64,000 nucleotides of DNA, taken from NCBI RefSeq assembly GCF_001458315.1, contig NZ_CYRX01000011.1, positions 1-64,000 on the forward strand, given 5' to 3'. The translations under genes and the position numbers were made by a program. This DNA is from Thalassobacter stenotrophicus. Lineage in GTDB: Bacteria; Pseudomonadota; Alphaproteobacteria; Rhodobacterales; Rhodobacteraceae. The notes under the pieces were generated by a model. It saw nothing but the letters and a program-made list of their open reading frames with translations. It did no database searches and had not been told where the DNA came from. Below, one piece after another: positions 8,932 through 18,014 of this stretch. The stretch's first letter is position 1. The number at the start of each line of letters is the position of its first letter.

Positions 8932-10518
8932 CTATTCCGCTGCCGCAGTTTGTTGCGACGTTAGAACGTCCTGCATCCACTCGTCGAGATGTGCAATTTG
9001 ATCTGTGTTCATTAACAAGCCCAGCTTGCTGCGCCGCCAGACCACATCATCGGCCCGCTGCGCGTATTCATTCTTCATCAGCCACCGAACCTCTTTTTCG
9101 GTCAGACTGGCGCCAAAATCTTCGCCCATATCGGCCAGGGATTGAGCGTCGCTTAGCATGTCTTTGGCGTCCGTCCCGTAGGCGCGGACCAGCCGCTGCG
9201 CCCATCGGGCTGAGACGAACGGATAGGCAGCACGAACGTCTTGGATCAACTGATCAACGCCGGAAACCGGGAAATCCCCCCCGGGAAGCGGCACACCCGC
9301 CGTCCACGGCTGGGACAGGTCAGGGAACACTTTGCCAATCTCTTCCAACGCGCTCTCAGCCAATTTACGGTAAGTCGTGATCTTGCCACCAAACACGTTC
9401 AAAGCGGGCGCGCCGCGACTTTGGTCCAGCTCAAGCACATAATCGCGCGTGGCCGCAGTCGCGCTGCTGGCACCGTCATCATAGAGAGGGCGGACGCCAG
9501 AATACGTCCAAACGACATCGGCATCACTGATCGGCTCAGCCAAGTACTGGTTGATGAAATCAATCAGATAGCTTTGCTCCTCAACGGTGCATTCGGGTGC
9601 TTTGCCGGCGTCATCATGGTCCGCATCAGTGGTCCCAATCAGAGTGAAATCCGTCTCATACGGAATGGCGAAGATGATCCGCCCATCCGTGCCTTGGAAA
9701 AAGTAGCACTTATCGTGGTCATAGAGCCGCTTTGTCACAATATGGCTGCCGCGCACCAACCGCACGCCACCTTGCTGGTTGCTTTTCAATGTGCCGCGCA
9801 GAACATCGCCCACCCAAGGGCCTGCTGCGTTGACGACCATGCGCGCAGTAATGGTTTCGCTGGCCCCTGTCGCAGTGTTTTCCAGCGTCACCCGCCATCC
9901 ACCATCCACAGGGTCGGCAGACACAACCTTTTGGCGCGGCAGGATTTTGGCGCCACGTTCTTCCGCGTCACGAGCGTTCAGAATGACCAAACGCGAGTCT
10001 TCGACCCAACAGTCGGAATACTCATACGCATGTTCAAATTTGGCGTTCAGCGGCGCGCCTTCTGGCCCGTCGCGCAAATTGCGGCGCGACGTTCCGGGTA
10101 GCAGTTCCCGGCCGCCAAGATGATCGTACAAAAACAGGCCTAGCCGGATAAGCAACGCAGGGCGACGCCCCCTCATCCATGGTATCATGACGTTCAGCAG
10201 CTTTGATGTCGGCGTCGTAGAATCGAACCGCATGCTTTTGTGGTAGGGCAGCACAAACCGCATCGGCCAAGAGATATGCGGCATCGCTTTGAGCAGGATC
10301 TCACGCTCAATCAGGGATTCCCGCACCAGCCGGAATTCGAAATATTCAAGGTACCGCAGACCGCCATGAAACAGCTTGGTTGAGGCAGAGGACGTCGCTG
10401 AACCGATATCATTCATCTCGGCCACAGCAACCGACAGGCCACGCCCAGCGGCGTCCCGTGCGATCCCGCACCCATTGATGCCCCCACCGATTACCAGCAG
10501 GTCGAACCTCGGTTCCAT
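8932..10518 (-). CDS. glpD: aerobic glycerol-3-phosphate dehydrogenase (quinone)
   Basis: A 528-aa membrane-associated flavoprotein that oxidises sn-glycerol 3-phosphate to dihydroxyacetone phosphate and passes electrons to ubiquinone. The N-terminus MEPRFDLLVIGGGINGCGIA is the Rossmann FAD motif. The GxRyle segment (HGGLRYLEYFEF near 55) and the DTTD-like LIGTTDADHD near 280 are typical GlpD signatures; a C-terminal helical domain follows. The ATG at 10518 has GGAGGAAAG in front; 45 upstream in-frame codons run through the promoter region and are spurious. It is the first gene of the glycerol operon and faces glpR. Confidence 0.96.
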   Translation of the reverse strand: MEPRFDLLVIGGGINGCGIARDAAGRGLSVAVAEMNDIGSATSSASTKLFHGGLRYLEYFEFRLVRESLIEREILLKAMPHISWPMRFVLPYHKSMRFDSTTPTSKLLNVMIPWMRGRRPALLIRLGLFLYDHLGGRELLPGTSRRNLRDGPEGAPLNAKFEHAYEYSDCWVEDSRLVILNARDAEERGAKILPRQKVVSADPVDGGWRVTLENTATGASETITARMVVNAAGPWVGDVLRGTLKSNQQGGVRLVRGSHIVTKRLYDHDKCYFFQGTDGRIIFAIPYETDFTLIGTTDADHDDAGKAPECTVEEQSYLIDFINQYLAEPISDADVVWTYSGVRPLYDDGASSATAATRDYVLELDQSRGAPALNVFGGKITTYRKLAESALEEIGKVFPDLSQPWTAGVPLPGGDFPVSGVDQLIQDVRAAYPFVSARWAQRLVRAYGTDAKDMLSDAQSLADMGEDFGASLTEKEVRWLMKNEYAQRADDVVWRRSKLGLLMNTDQIAHLDEWMQDVLTSQQTAAAE

Positions 10519-10610
10519 GAAACTTTCCTCCCACACGGGCCTCCCGCCCGTTGGTGAATTTGTGGCAAGAAACGCGCACACATGGAAGATAAAAATGTTC
10601 GTTTGTGATC

Positions 10611-10658
10611 GATATTTGAAATATAACGCAAAATCAAAAGGATACGAATTCAAATATC
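10611..10658. promoter_or_regulatory. glpD-glpR divergent control region with 10-bp inverted repeat
   Basis: The 259 bases between glpD and glpR are AT-rich compared with the surroundings. They contain a perfect inverted repeat GATATTTGAA (10611-10620) and TTCAAATATC (10649-10658), centres 38 bp apart, with a related GTATATTTCGA at 10672-10682. DeoR-family repressors such as GlpR bind multiple AT-rich half-sites between divergent promoters, so this is the likely operator for autoregulation and for repression of the glp operon. The binding protein is inferred from position only. Confidence 0.55.
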
Positions 10659-10777
10659 AGAGAAATCTTGCGTATATTTCGATAGGCACGGACAAAATGT
10701 GTCCGCTGCGGCAAAGTCCTCATGGAATCGAACATAAACGCGCTATAACGGTGGATAAGCGAAAATAAGGTGTCCCA

Positions 10778-11554
10778 ATGGTTCAAACACTGCGCAAACC
10801 CGAGATCATCAACATCGCGCGGCGCGAAGGGCTCGTGACTGTTGAGGGTTTGGTGTCTCACTTTGGGGTGACGCCGCAAACTATCCGGCGCGACCTGACC
10901 GAATTGGCCGATTCCGGTCAGCTAGAGCGCGTACATGGCGGTGCGATACTGCCCTCGACCACAGCGAATATCGGCTACAGTGAACGGCGTGAGTTGAACA
11001 ATTCCGCCAAAGTGGACATCGCCCGTGCCTGCGCCCGCGAAATTCCCAACGACTGCGCAATCTTCCTGAACATCGGCACAACGACCGAAGCCGTGGCGGC
11101 AGAACTGCTCCATCATGAGGGGCTGATCGTTGTGACCAACAATATCAACATCGCCATGATCCTCTCCGCCAATAAGGCCATCGAAGTGGTCGTCACCGGC
11201 GGGAACCTTCGACGCTCCGACGGTGGTTTGATCGGAGATTTAGCCAAACAAACCATCGGTCAGTTCCGGTTTGATTACGCAGTTATCGGGTGCTCTGCCC
11301 TGCACGAAGCTGGCGAAATCCTTGACTTCGACTTCCAAGAAGTCGGCGTCAGCAAGGAAATCATCAGCCGGAGTGAGCATGTTTTTCTAGTGGCGGACGC
11401 CTCCAAATTTGAACGCAAAGCGCCCGCCCGCATAGCCTCGCTCAGTTCGGTGGATGTGTTTTTCACAGACCATCCGCCGCCAAGCGGTACGCAATCCATG
11501 TGTCAGGCCGCCAACACCCGTATCGTCGTGGCCCCCCAGTCGATCACGCCCTAG
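10778..11554 (+). CDS. glpR: DeoR-family transcriptional repressor of glycerol genes
   Basis: A 258-aa regulator with the DeoR architecture. The N-terminal winged helix is at residues 6-57 (RKPEIINIARREGLVTVEGL, then VTPQTIRRDLTELADSGQL). The C-terminal sugar-phosphate sensor domain carries IGTTTEAVA near 90, VVTNNINIA near 118 and the GG..RRSDGGLIG segment near 140. Its divergence from glpD and the inverted repeat between them support repression relieved by glycerol 3-phosphate, as known for GlpR. The stop overlaps the convergent hydrolase gene by 4 bases. Confidence 0.93.
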   Translation: MVQTLRKPEIINIARREGLVTVEGLVSHFGVTPQTIRRDLTELADSGQLERVHGGAILPSTTANIGYSERRELNNSAKVDIARACAREIPNDCAIFLNIGTTTEAVAAELLHHEGLIVVTNNINIAMILSANKAIEVVVTGGNLRRSDGGLIGDLAKQTIGQFRFDYAVIGCSALHEAGEILDFDFQEVGVSKEIISRSEHVFLVADASKFERKAPARIASLSSVDVFFTDHPPPSGTQSMCQAANTRIVVAPQSITP

Positions 11555-12414
11555 CGCGCCGCCGCCAAGTGCTTAGACACTGCACCCAGCACCTCATCGG
11601 GCCGTTCCTCTACCAAAAAATGCCCCGCATCTATGTCGTGCCCCATGACATTCGGGAACCAAGCGCGCCACGCGTCCAGCGGGTGAATATGGCGGGCGAT
11701 CACACCCCGCTGCCCCCACAACACTAGGCAGGGAATATCGCTGGTGCGGCCTTCGTCTTGGGCGTCATGGACACAGTCAGCATTGGCCGCCGCCGTATAA
11801 TCCGCGCACCATGCGCCAACTACGGATGGGTTGCGCGCGGCCCGCTCATATTCTGCTAGCGCAGTGGGATCGAACATCTCTTTTGACCCAGCCAGCCCCA
11901 GTAGCGCGGCATGCAAATAGCATATCGGGTCCGCATTAATCAGGCGGCGCGGCATATCCCCGGGCTGGGCTAAAAACAGCCAGTGATAGTATCGTTGCGC
12001 CAGCCAATCATCCATCGTGCGCCACACATCTAGCGTCGGCAAAATATCCATTAACACAAGCGATTGCACGACATCCGGATGATCCAGAACCATCCGATGC
12101 GCCGTTCGGGAGCCCCGGTCATGAGACACAACATGAAACGTTTCATGTCCCAAGTGCCGCATCAAATCGACCTGATCTTGGGCCATCGCGCGAAACGTGA
12201 AATCATCCGTTTTGGCAACAGAATCGCCATAGCCGCGCAGGTCGGCCACAACAACGCGGTGCGTCTTGGCCAGATCCTCTGCCACCACGTGCCACATCAC
12301 ATGCGTTTGCGGATATCCATGCAGCAACAACACAGGTGGACCATCGCCGCCCACACGAGCGTGAATGGTCGCATCGGACACGTCCACATCAATCTCTTGA
12401 AAACCCGAAAACAT
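11551..12414 (-). CDS. alpha/beta hydrolase, fluoroacetate/haloacetate dehalogenase-like
   Basis: A 287-aa hydrolase resembling fluoroacetate dehalogenases (DehH1/FAcD), which replace the halogen of haloacetates by hydroxyl to give glycolate. The nucleophile elbow is SHDRGSRTAHR, with Asp99 followed by Arg100 and Arg103, the pair that holds the substrate carboxylate. YYHW gives the halide-pocket His144-Trp145, and ADY gives Tyr206. Asp123 in LMDILP and His265 in DAGHF complete the triad. All of these match the family by my recall of the Rhodopseudomonas enzyme, with constant offset for most. The ATG at 12414 has GGGGGGCAGG before it. It is transcribed away from a LysR gene. Epoxide hydrolase is the main alternative, less likely given Arg-Arg and His-Trp. 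Confidence 0.85.
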   Translation of the reverse strand: MFSGFQEIDVDVSDATIHARVGGDGPPVLLLHGYPQTHVMWHVVAEDLAKTHRVVVADLRGYGDSVAKTDDFTFRAMAQDQVDLMRHLGHETFHVVSHDRGSRTAHRMVLDHPDVVQSLVLMDILPTLDVWRTMDDWLAQRYYHWLFLAQPGDMPRRLINADPICYLHAALLGLAGSKEMFDPTALAEYERAARNPSVVGAWCADYTAAANADCVHDAQDEGRTSDIPCLVLWGQRGVIARHIHPLDAWRAWFPNVMGHDIDAGHFLVEERPDEVLGAVSKHLAAAR

Positions 12415-12605
12415 CTGCCTGCCCCCCCGCTGCGCGCCTCGCCTCACTATGCCCGGCATTTTACGGCCCGCAAGGGGCGGATTGCGATGGCGGACATAGG
12501 CGACTTATGCGCTTTCCCCCTCTCGCAACGGTCACTATAGGTTACACACGAACCAACGACGCTGCGGAAATCGAAAGCTATGCTTAACCTGATGTGGTCC
12601 CGCTC

Positions 12606-13493
12606 ATGACCATTCGACTGCTCAAAACCCTTGTTGCAGTTGCCGATGCCAAGACCTTTAGCGCCGCGGCCAAGGTGGTGCATGTCACCCACGCCGCCGT
12701 GAGCCAGCAGATGCGCACCTTGGAAGAGGACCTTGGTGTTGAGTTGTTCGACCGCAGCACCCGCACCCCCGAACTGACGCAGACGGGGCTAGAGGTTGTG
12801 ACCCGCGCCCGCCAAATCATCAGCGATTACAACAACCTTGTGCCCTCCGTCTTGGCTGACGGCGGTCTTAGCGGGACAGTCACGTTGGGGGCGATCCCGA
12901 CCACGCTGACCGGGCTGGCCCCCCGCGCCATGGCGATCCTCAAAGCAAAGTTCCCCAAAACCGGGCTGCATATCCGCCCCGGGCTCACCCGCGCCCTTTT
13001 GACGGATGTTGAACGCGGCGCATTGGACGCCGCGATCGTGACCAAGCCGCATCTGATGCCCGTGGGTCTAGATTTCTTTGAACTCGCACGCGAACCGCTT
13101 GAACTGATCGCCGCCGCGCAAGAGCCTAAGGATGACCCAGAGACCCTCCTCAAAAGTCGTCCCTTTATCCGGTTCAACCGCAACGCCGTGGTCGGATCAC
13201 TGATCGATACGTGGATTTTATCGAAACGTATCCGCGTGACCGAGACGATGGAACTGGACAGCCTTGAGGCCATCACCAGCATGGTGCAGCAAAACCTTGG
13301 CGTGTCGATTGTGCCCCGCCTCGCCGTGCCACAGGCAAGCGATACCCATGTCAAACGCATGGCGCTTGGCCCAGACGCTCCTCTGCGCATTTTGGGACTG
13401 GCCTACCGCGAGGATCAGATCAAAACCCGCGCCCTGCAAGAGATTTCCCAAGCTCTGCAGATGGTGGTCGATACCGCCCGAGAGGCCCCATGA
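12606..13493 (+). CDS. LysR-family transcriptional regulator
   Basis: A 295-aa regulator: winged helix at residues 1-60 (TIRLLKTLVAVADAKTFSAA, then HAAVSQQMRTLEEDLGVELF) and a periplasmic-binding-like effector domain from about 90 (GTVTLGAIPT). The effector is unknown. I chose ATG 12606 over a GTG four codons upstream because it starts the usual MTIRLLKT N-terminus. It is divergent from the dehalogenase-like gene (about 190 bases between starts) and overlaps the next permease gene by 4 bases, so it may control either or both, and possibly the fumarase/reductase operon behind them. Confidence 0.93.
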   Translation: MTIRLLKTLVAVADAKTFSAAAKVVHVTHAAVSQQMRTLEEDLGVELFDRSTRTPELTQTGLEVVTRARQIISDYNNLVPSVLADGGLSGTVTLGAIPTTLTGLAPRAMAILKAKFPKTGLHIRPGLTRALLTDVERGALDAAIVTKPHLMPVGLDFFELAREPLELIAAAQEPKDDPETLLKSRPFIRFNRNAVVGSLIDTWILSKRIRVTETMELDSLEAITSMVQQNLGVSIVPRLAVPQASDTHVKRMALGPDAPLRILGLAYREDQIKTRALQEISQALQMVVDTAREAP

Positions 13494-14233
13494 CCTACGA
13501 CATATTCCTTTACTTGGCCCTTGGCGCAATGGCCGGTGGCTTTATCAATGGGCTTGCGGGCACCGGCACGGCGCTATTCGCACTCGGCTTTTACCTTGTG
13601 GTCCTACAACCGATTACCGCCGTGTTTATCGTGGCCTTCATGTCCGTTCTCGCGGGCCTTCAGGGGCTTTGGATTGTCCGGGCTGAGATCCTATCACAGC
13701 CCAAGCGCCTGCTACGGTTTCTGATCCCGGGGCTGTGTGGCGTGTCGCTTGGGGTAATGCTGCTGGATCACATCAACGCGGGGACCCTGCGCCTCGCTAT
13801 TGGTGGGTTGCTGATTGTTTATGGCGGCTACTTCAGTATGCGCGCCGCCCTACCCGCGTTTGAGCGGCCGACCCCATGGCTTGATAGCCTCGTGGGTTTG
13901 CTGGGCGGCATCCTCGGCGGGACCGCCAGTGTGTCGGGCGCATTGCCGCAAATGTGGGTATCGCTGCGGCCGTGGACCAAGTCGGAAACACGCGCTGTGC
14001 TGCAACCATTCAACGTGGCCATCCTGTCCACAACGGTCGTAGTCCTCGCCTTCAAAGGGGCGTTTGACGCAACCGCGCAAACGGCTTTGCTGGTCACAGT
14101 TCCCCTTGGCCTGATCGCCGCGCAGATCGGAATTGCAGTCTTTCGCAGGCTCAGCGACACCGGATTTCGCCGCCTCTTGATCCTGCTGACCCTCGCCATG
14201 GGCCTCGGCATTATGGCGAGTGAGCTGTTCTAA
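13490..14233 (+). CDS. TauE/SafE-family membrane permease
   Basis: A 247-aa protein with about seven or eight hydrophobic segments and the TauE/SafE (DUF81) pattern: GGFINGLAGTGTAL near residue 15 and a second GG.LGG repeat, LVGLLGGILGGTASVSGALP, near 135. Family members export or import sulphite, sulphoacetate and other small organic anions; the substrate here is not evident. The start overlaps the LysR stop (ATGA), so the two are co-translated. The stop abuts the convergent fumarase beta-subunit gene. Length is typical. Confidence 0.9.
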   Translation: MTYDIFLYLALGAMAGGFINGLAGTGTALFALGFYLVVLQPITAVFIVAFMSVLAGLQGLWIVRAEILSQPKRLLRFLIPGLCGVSLGVMLLDHINAGTLRLAIGGLLIVYGGYFSMRAALPAFERPTPWLDSLVGLLGGILGGTASVSGALPQMWVSLRPWTKSETRAVLQPFNVAILSTTVVVLAFKGAFDATAQTALLVTVPLGLIAAQIGIAVFRRLSDTGFRRLLILLTLAMGLGIMASELF

Positions 14234-14904
14234 ATCACCTCATCGGTGCGATCATCGCTTTCGCCGTAACGTTTGAGGACGGCAGGCTTTGTACCCTCAT
14301 AGACGCGCGCGACGTTTTCGGCGATTTTGGCGTTCTCACGCTCAAACAGGCAGTCGCCGTTTAGGTCAGATGCCACGATAAACGGGCCCATCCGATTGCA
14401 CCGGATGACCCACATCGCCTGCGCGAGGCCCAGTTCCTCATTCCAATGGACGGCTTCAACAGCTTCGACCCCGCGCCCCAACAGAGCGCCCGTGCCATAG
14501 CCCACGGTCGACAGATACACCGCGCCATTGGGCACGAAGTATTCCTTATAGTCTCTGGATGTCATCCCCCCCTTGCCAACAATCAACTTGGCCCCGGTTT
14601 TGGCCATCCACTCGGGCAACCACTTGGCAAATCGAAACGAGGCCGTGGCCGTCACAGCCCCCATATCGAATGAGCCATCAGGATTGATCCGCGCCGCAGG
14701 CGAGCAGTGAAAGTTAGCGGCACTTTGTGATGGTAATTCCATCGGAATATTGGCCTGATCTTCCAGCGCGCGCATGTAAACGCCTTCGCGCGCCGTATAC
14801 ATCAAGCCATCCAAGTACACGACATCGCCCAACCGAAGGTCCGCAATAGCCTCGGCGCTGGGCGTGGTGGACAGACGGACTTCCCGGGGTTTGCGAGGGC
14901 TCAT
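14230..14904 (-). CDS. class I fumarase / L-tartrate dehydratase family, beta subunit
   Basis: A 224-aa C-terminal-domain subunit of an oxygen-sensitive [4Fe-4S] hydro-lyase that interconverts a 2-hydroxydicarboxylate and its alkene (malate/fumarate or a relative). It has LRLGDVVYLDGLMYTARE near residue 25 and GKGGM near 108, which bind substrate in this family. Its ATG overlaps the alpha-subunit stop by 4 bases, so the two chains are made together. The pair could be fumarase, L-tartrate dehydratase or mesaconase; sequence alone does not decide. It is the last gene of the reductase operon. Confidence 0.88.
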   Translation of the reverse strand: MSPRKPREVRLSTTPSAEAIADLRLGDVVYLDGLMYTAREGVYMRALEDQANIPMELPSQSAANFHCSPAARINPDGSFDMGAVTATASFRFAKWLPEWMAKTGAKLIVGKGGMTSRDYKEYFVPNGAVYLSTVGYGTGALLGRGVEAVEAVHWNEELGLAQAMWVIRCNRMGPFIVASDLNGDCLFERENAKIAENVARVYEGTKPAVLKRYGESDDRTDEVI

Positions 14905-15857
14905 TCCGCGGCCTCCTGCTGGGGTTCCCACTCAACGGTTTCACGACGCTGATAATCCGTAAACCAGTCGGGGTCAGTGCGATGCTCAACCCGGCCATCC
15001 GCATGGATACGCGCCACGGCCCGCCGCGAGGACAAGCAGAACGCATGAACCGACATGGGCATCCCACCCGTATGGCAATAGCCCACCTCAATATTGCAAT
15101 CGATCACCATGTTTTTGCCTACAAACCCCATGGCCCCCATCCCGATGGAATTGCCCAACTCCTTGAACTCATCCTCCATCTCAGCAATCCGGGGGTCCGA
15201 ATTGCGACTGCCTACGGTGCGCAGCACGCTCGCGCGTTTGCCCAATGTCATGCAGATATCCTTGGACCCACCAAGACCGATCCCGATGATCGCGGGCTGA
15301 CAGGCCAGACCCCGTTTGCCAAAGGCCATCAAGCTATCCAGATAGAACCGCTTGATCCCTTGAATGCCATCGGACGGGAACAGCATCCGGTAGTCCGTGC
15401 CGAACAACCCGCCTTTGTGGACGGTGATCAGATCAATCCAAGCGCCATCCGGCTCAAACCCATACTCGATCTCAGGCGCGCCGATGCCGACATTGTTGTC
15501 ATGGTCCGTCCGCCATAGCGGGTGCACCCGGTTCGGGCGCAGTGGCACGCCGTTGGTGGCGCTGGCCGTCGCGCGGCGCAACGCGGCCTCAAGCGCGATC
15601 ATCCCGCCCTCAACCTGCGCCTCATTGCCCAGTTTTACGAACCAACGCGGCACGCCGGTGTCACCACACATCGCGCGACGGTCCTCCTTCGCGGCCTCAT
15701 AGTTTTCAAGCATCGCCTGCAACACAAAGGACGACAAATCCCCATCCTCAGTCTCTGCGGCTTGTTTCAGCCCAGTGAGGTAATCCTCAGGGATCTCAAT
15801 CGCGGCCTTGTTCATCAGTGTTTCGGCGGTGGACTGGATGAGGTTGATGGGGATCAT
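14901..15857 (-). CDS. class I fumarase / L-tartrate dehydratase family, alpha subunit
   Basis: A 318-aa iron-sulphur subunit of the hydro-lyase. Three cysteines expected to bind the catalytic [4Fe-4S] cluster are visible: in MCGDTG near residue 64, in GLACQPAIIGIGLGGS near 190, and in GYCHTGGMP near 280. NRVHPLWR and GGLFGTD are also typical. A GGAGCG ribosome site precedes the ATG at 15857. It lies 43 bases after the flavoprotein gene, on the same strand, which ties this hydratase to the electron-transferring complex encoded upstream. Confidence 0.9.
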   Translation of the reverse strand: MIPINLIQSTAETLMNKAAIEIPEDYLTGLKQAAETEDGDLSSFVLQAMLENYEAAKEDRRAMCGDTGVPRWFVKLGNEAQVEGGMIALEAALRRATASATNGVPLRPNRVHPLWRTDHDNNVGIGAPEIEYGFEPDGAWIDLITVHKGGLFGTDYRMLFPSDGIQGIKRFYLDSLMAFGKRGLACQPAIIGIGLGGSKDICMTLGKRASVLRTVGSRNSDPRIAEMEDEFKELGNSIGMGAMGFVGKNMVIDCNIEVGYCHTGGMPMSVHAFCLSSRRAVARIHADGRVEHRTDPDWFTDYQRRETVEWEPQQEAAE

Positions 15858-15900
15858 TGCAGACGCTCCGGCAAGTCAAGAAATGGCATGGTGATCGGCG

Positions 15901-17658
15901 TCATTGCGCCGCGACCAGCGTTTCGGGGGCCCCTTCGGGCAAGATCGTCTCGCCGGGGCGAACGATTGTAAACTGAACCGGCGCGCGCGTGACCGCGACC
16001 GTGTCACCGTCCATGCGCGCCAATGTGAACTCGCTGTCCTCCATCGCGCCGGGATCGGGAAAATCCTCACGGAAGTGCGCGCCGCGAGAGTTTTCGCGCG
16101 CCAGTCCGGCCTTGGTAATGACTTCCGAGATATCGCACAGCGACCGCATGTTCAGCCAATCATGCCACGTCAAGTTAAACGCCAAATTGCTGGCATCCAC
16201 GCCAACGTCCATCACAGCGTCCGACACGGCGGCAATCCCCGCAAGCCCACGCTTCATGCCCGCCTCAGTGCGCATCACGCCCACCTCATCCCACATGCAT
16301 TCCTGCAATTGCTTGCGCAGCGGCAGGATCAATTCAGGCGCGCGAGTGAACGGGTGGATCGCGCGGGCGAACTCTGCCTCTAGCACGGTTTCGTCGGGAT
16401 CACGCAAAGACATCGTGCGCACATCCGCGCCCATCGTGTCGCCGGCGATGCCCCCATAGACGGTTGAGTTCGCAACCCCATTGCCGCCCAACCGGTTGGA
16501 CCCATGGGCGCCGCCCGCGTCTTCACCCGCGACGTACAACCCCTCCATCGCGGTGCGGGTGTCCACGTCGACCACCACGCCGCCCATAAAGTAGTGCGCC
16601 GTGGGCACGACCTCGACCTGCCCTGCAGCCAAATCAAACCCACTGTCGGCACAGCGCTTCACCATGCCCTTAAACTTTTGGCGCACAAACTCAGGCCCCA
16701 AATGGGACATTGAGATAAATACGCCCTCCTGCTCGGGGTTATTGTTTTTGCGCATCTCGGCATAGATCCCGCGGCTGACCACATCGCGGGTCGCGCGCTC
16801 TCCCTTGCGGTCATAATCGAACATAAATCGCTGGCCCGCGTGGTTGATCAACTGCCCCCCCGCGCCGCGCAAACCTTCCTCTAGGACGGTGCCCGTCATG
16901 CGTGTGTGATCGCCGGCCAACAGCCCTGTGGGGTGAAATTGCACCATCTCCATGTCACGCAGGCTCAGGCCAGCCCGAAGCGCCATGGCCAAACCGTCCA
17001 TCGTTTTGTCGCCAGAGGGGGTGTGGTATTTGTACATGGTCGGGCCGCCGCCCGTGGCCATCAGCACCGTTTTCGCCCGCACAAACCGAAAGCGGCCCGT
17101 GCGCATATCAATCATCAATACACCCGACAGTGCCGAGCCATCCTTAGTTGGGATAAGGCCAATCGCGCGGTGCTCTTGCAGCTTTTCCACACCGCTCGCG
17201 AGCACCTTTTCCATCAGGCGGTTGATGATCTCGATCCCGGTCAAATCGCCTTTGTGCACAGTGCGGTCAGCGGTCTGTCCCGCAAACGCCTTTTGGTGCA
17301 AAGACCCGTCCGCGTTGCGATCAAAGAAACAGCCCACCTCATTTTCCAACTCACGGATGCGGACCACGGCCTGCTCACACAAACGCCAAGCCATATCCTG
17401 ATCAGGCAGCCACTTGCCGCCCTGAATGGTGTCCATGAAATGCCGTTCAACGGTGTCGCCGCCACCCAAGGCCACATTGTAGCCCCCCTGCACCATCCGC
17501 GTGCAGCCGCATTTGCCAATCAAACCCTTAACGGCAATCGTAATCTTGGTGCCCTCGGGCGCGGTTTGCTGAGCATGAAGTGCCGCAAACAGGCCCGCGC
17601 CCCCCGTGCCAAGGATCAAGATATCAGTGTCATGACGTTCAATATCAGAAACACGCAT
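15901..17658 (-). CDS. fumarate reductase/succinate dehydrogenase-type flavoprotein, Cys at FAD-link position
   Basis: A 585-aa FAD subunit of a dicarboxylate oxidoreductase. The Rossmann motif ILGTGGAGLFAAL is at residues 14-27. Substrate-site elements are kept: MVQFHPTGL near 250, the catalytic Arg loop RDVVSRGIY near 303, PTAHYFMGGV near 370 and GSNRLGGNGV near 410. The residue that normally carries covalent FAD (His in SHTV..QGG) aligns with Cys52 in GKCGCTRMVQGG. FAD is therefore probably not linked through histidine. The gene starts 2 bases after a cytochrome-b-type subunit gene and precedes the fumarase genes. Direction of catalysis and substrate are unknown. Confidence 0.85.
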   Translation of the reverse strand: MRVSDIERHDTDILILGTGGAGLFAALHAQQTAPEGTKITIAVKGLIGKCGCTRMVQGGYNVALGGGDTVERHFMDTIQGGKWLPDQDMAWRLCEQAVVRIRELENEVGCFFDRNADGSLHQKAFAGQTADRTVHKGDLTGIEIINRLMEKVLASGVEKLQEHRAIGLIPTKDGSALSGVLMIDMRTGRFRFVRAKTVLMATGGGPTMYKYHTPSGDKTMDGLAMALRAGLSLRDMEMVQFHPTGLLAGDHTRMTGTVLEEGLRGAGGQLINHAGQRFMFDYDRKGERATRDVVSRGIYAEMRKNNNPEQEGVFISMSHLGPEFVRQKFKGMVKRCADSGFDLAAGQVEVVPTAHYFMGGVVVDVDTRTAMEGLYVAGEDAGGAHGSNRLGGNGVANSTVYGGIAGDTMGADVRTMSLRDPDETVLEAEFARAIHPFTRAPELILPLRKQLQECMWDEVGVMRTEAGMKRGLAGIAAVSDAVMDVGVDASNLAFNLTWHDWLNMRSLCDISEVITKAGLARENSRGAHFREDFPDPGAMEDSEFTLARMDGDTVAVTRAPVQFTIVRPGETILPEGAPETLVAAQ

Positions 17659-17660
17659 GG

Positions 17661-18014
17661 TCAAATCGCCTGTAGGAAAAAGAGAGTTGCGATCAGGAAT
17701 GACAGGGCGGCAGCCGCCGCTGCGAGGGTCTTTTGCGGCGCGGACCACGGCAGCCATTCCATCGCCATAACCCGCAAACCGCCGAACATATGGACCGCCA
17801 ACAGGAACACGAGGCCGAATTCCGCCAGTTTAACGACGCCGTTATCGGTCAACGTCAAAAATCCGTCCAGCCGCGCAGGGTCCGTCAACGCCAAGGCCAA
17901 CACCCAGAAATGCAGCGGCAGGAACAGCGCAAGCGCGAGACCCGAAATCCGGTGCAGAATATACGCAAGCCACAGCGGATGCGCCCGAGAGGTAATGCCG
18001 CGCGCCATGCTCAT
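17661..18014 (-). CDS. succinate dehydrogenase/fumarate reductase-type cytochrome b subunit
   Basis: A 117-aa membrane-anchor subunit with about three transmembrane helices. It has the SdhC-type signature near the N-terminus (HPLWLAYILHRISGLALALF) and a possible haem-ligand His in LLAVHMFGGLRVM. The ATG overlaps the stop of the preceding anchor gene by 4 bases. It would bind quinone and haem b and hold the flavoprotein and iron-sulphur subunits at the inner membrane. A 39-codon upstream in-frame extension lies inside the neighbouring gene and was dropped. Confidence 0.82.
   Translation of the reverse strand: MSMARGITSRAHPLWLAYILHRISGLALALFLPLHFWVLALALTDPARLDGFLTLTDNGVVKLAEFGLVFLLAVHMFGGLRVMAMEWLPWSAPQKTLAAAAAALSFLIATLFFLQAI

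Noticed and set aside
12460-12605. LysR operator between the dehalogenase-like and LysR genes
   Set aside because: Only a 6-bp AGGTTA/TAACCT pair at 47-bp spacing is visible; too weak to call.
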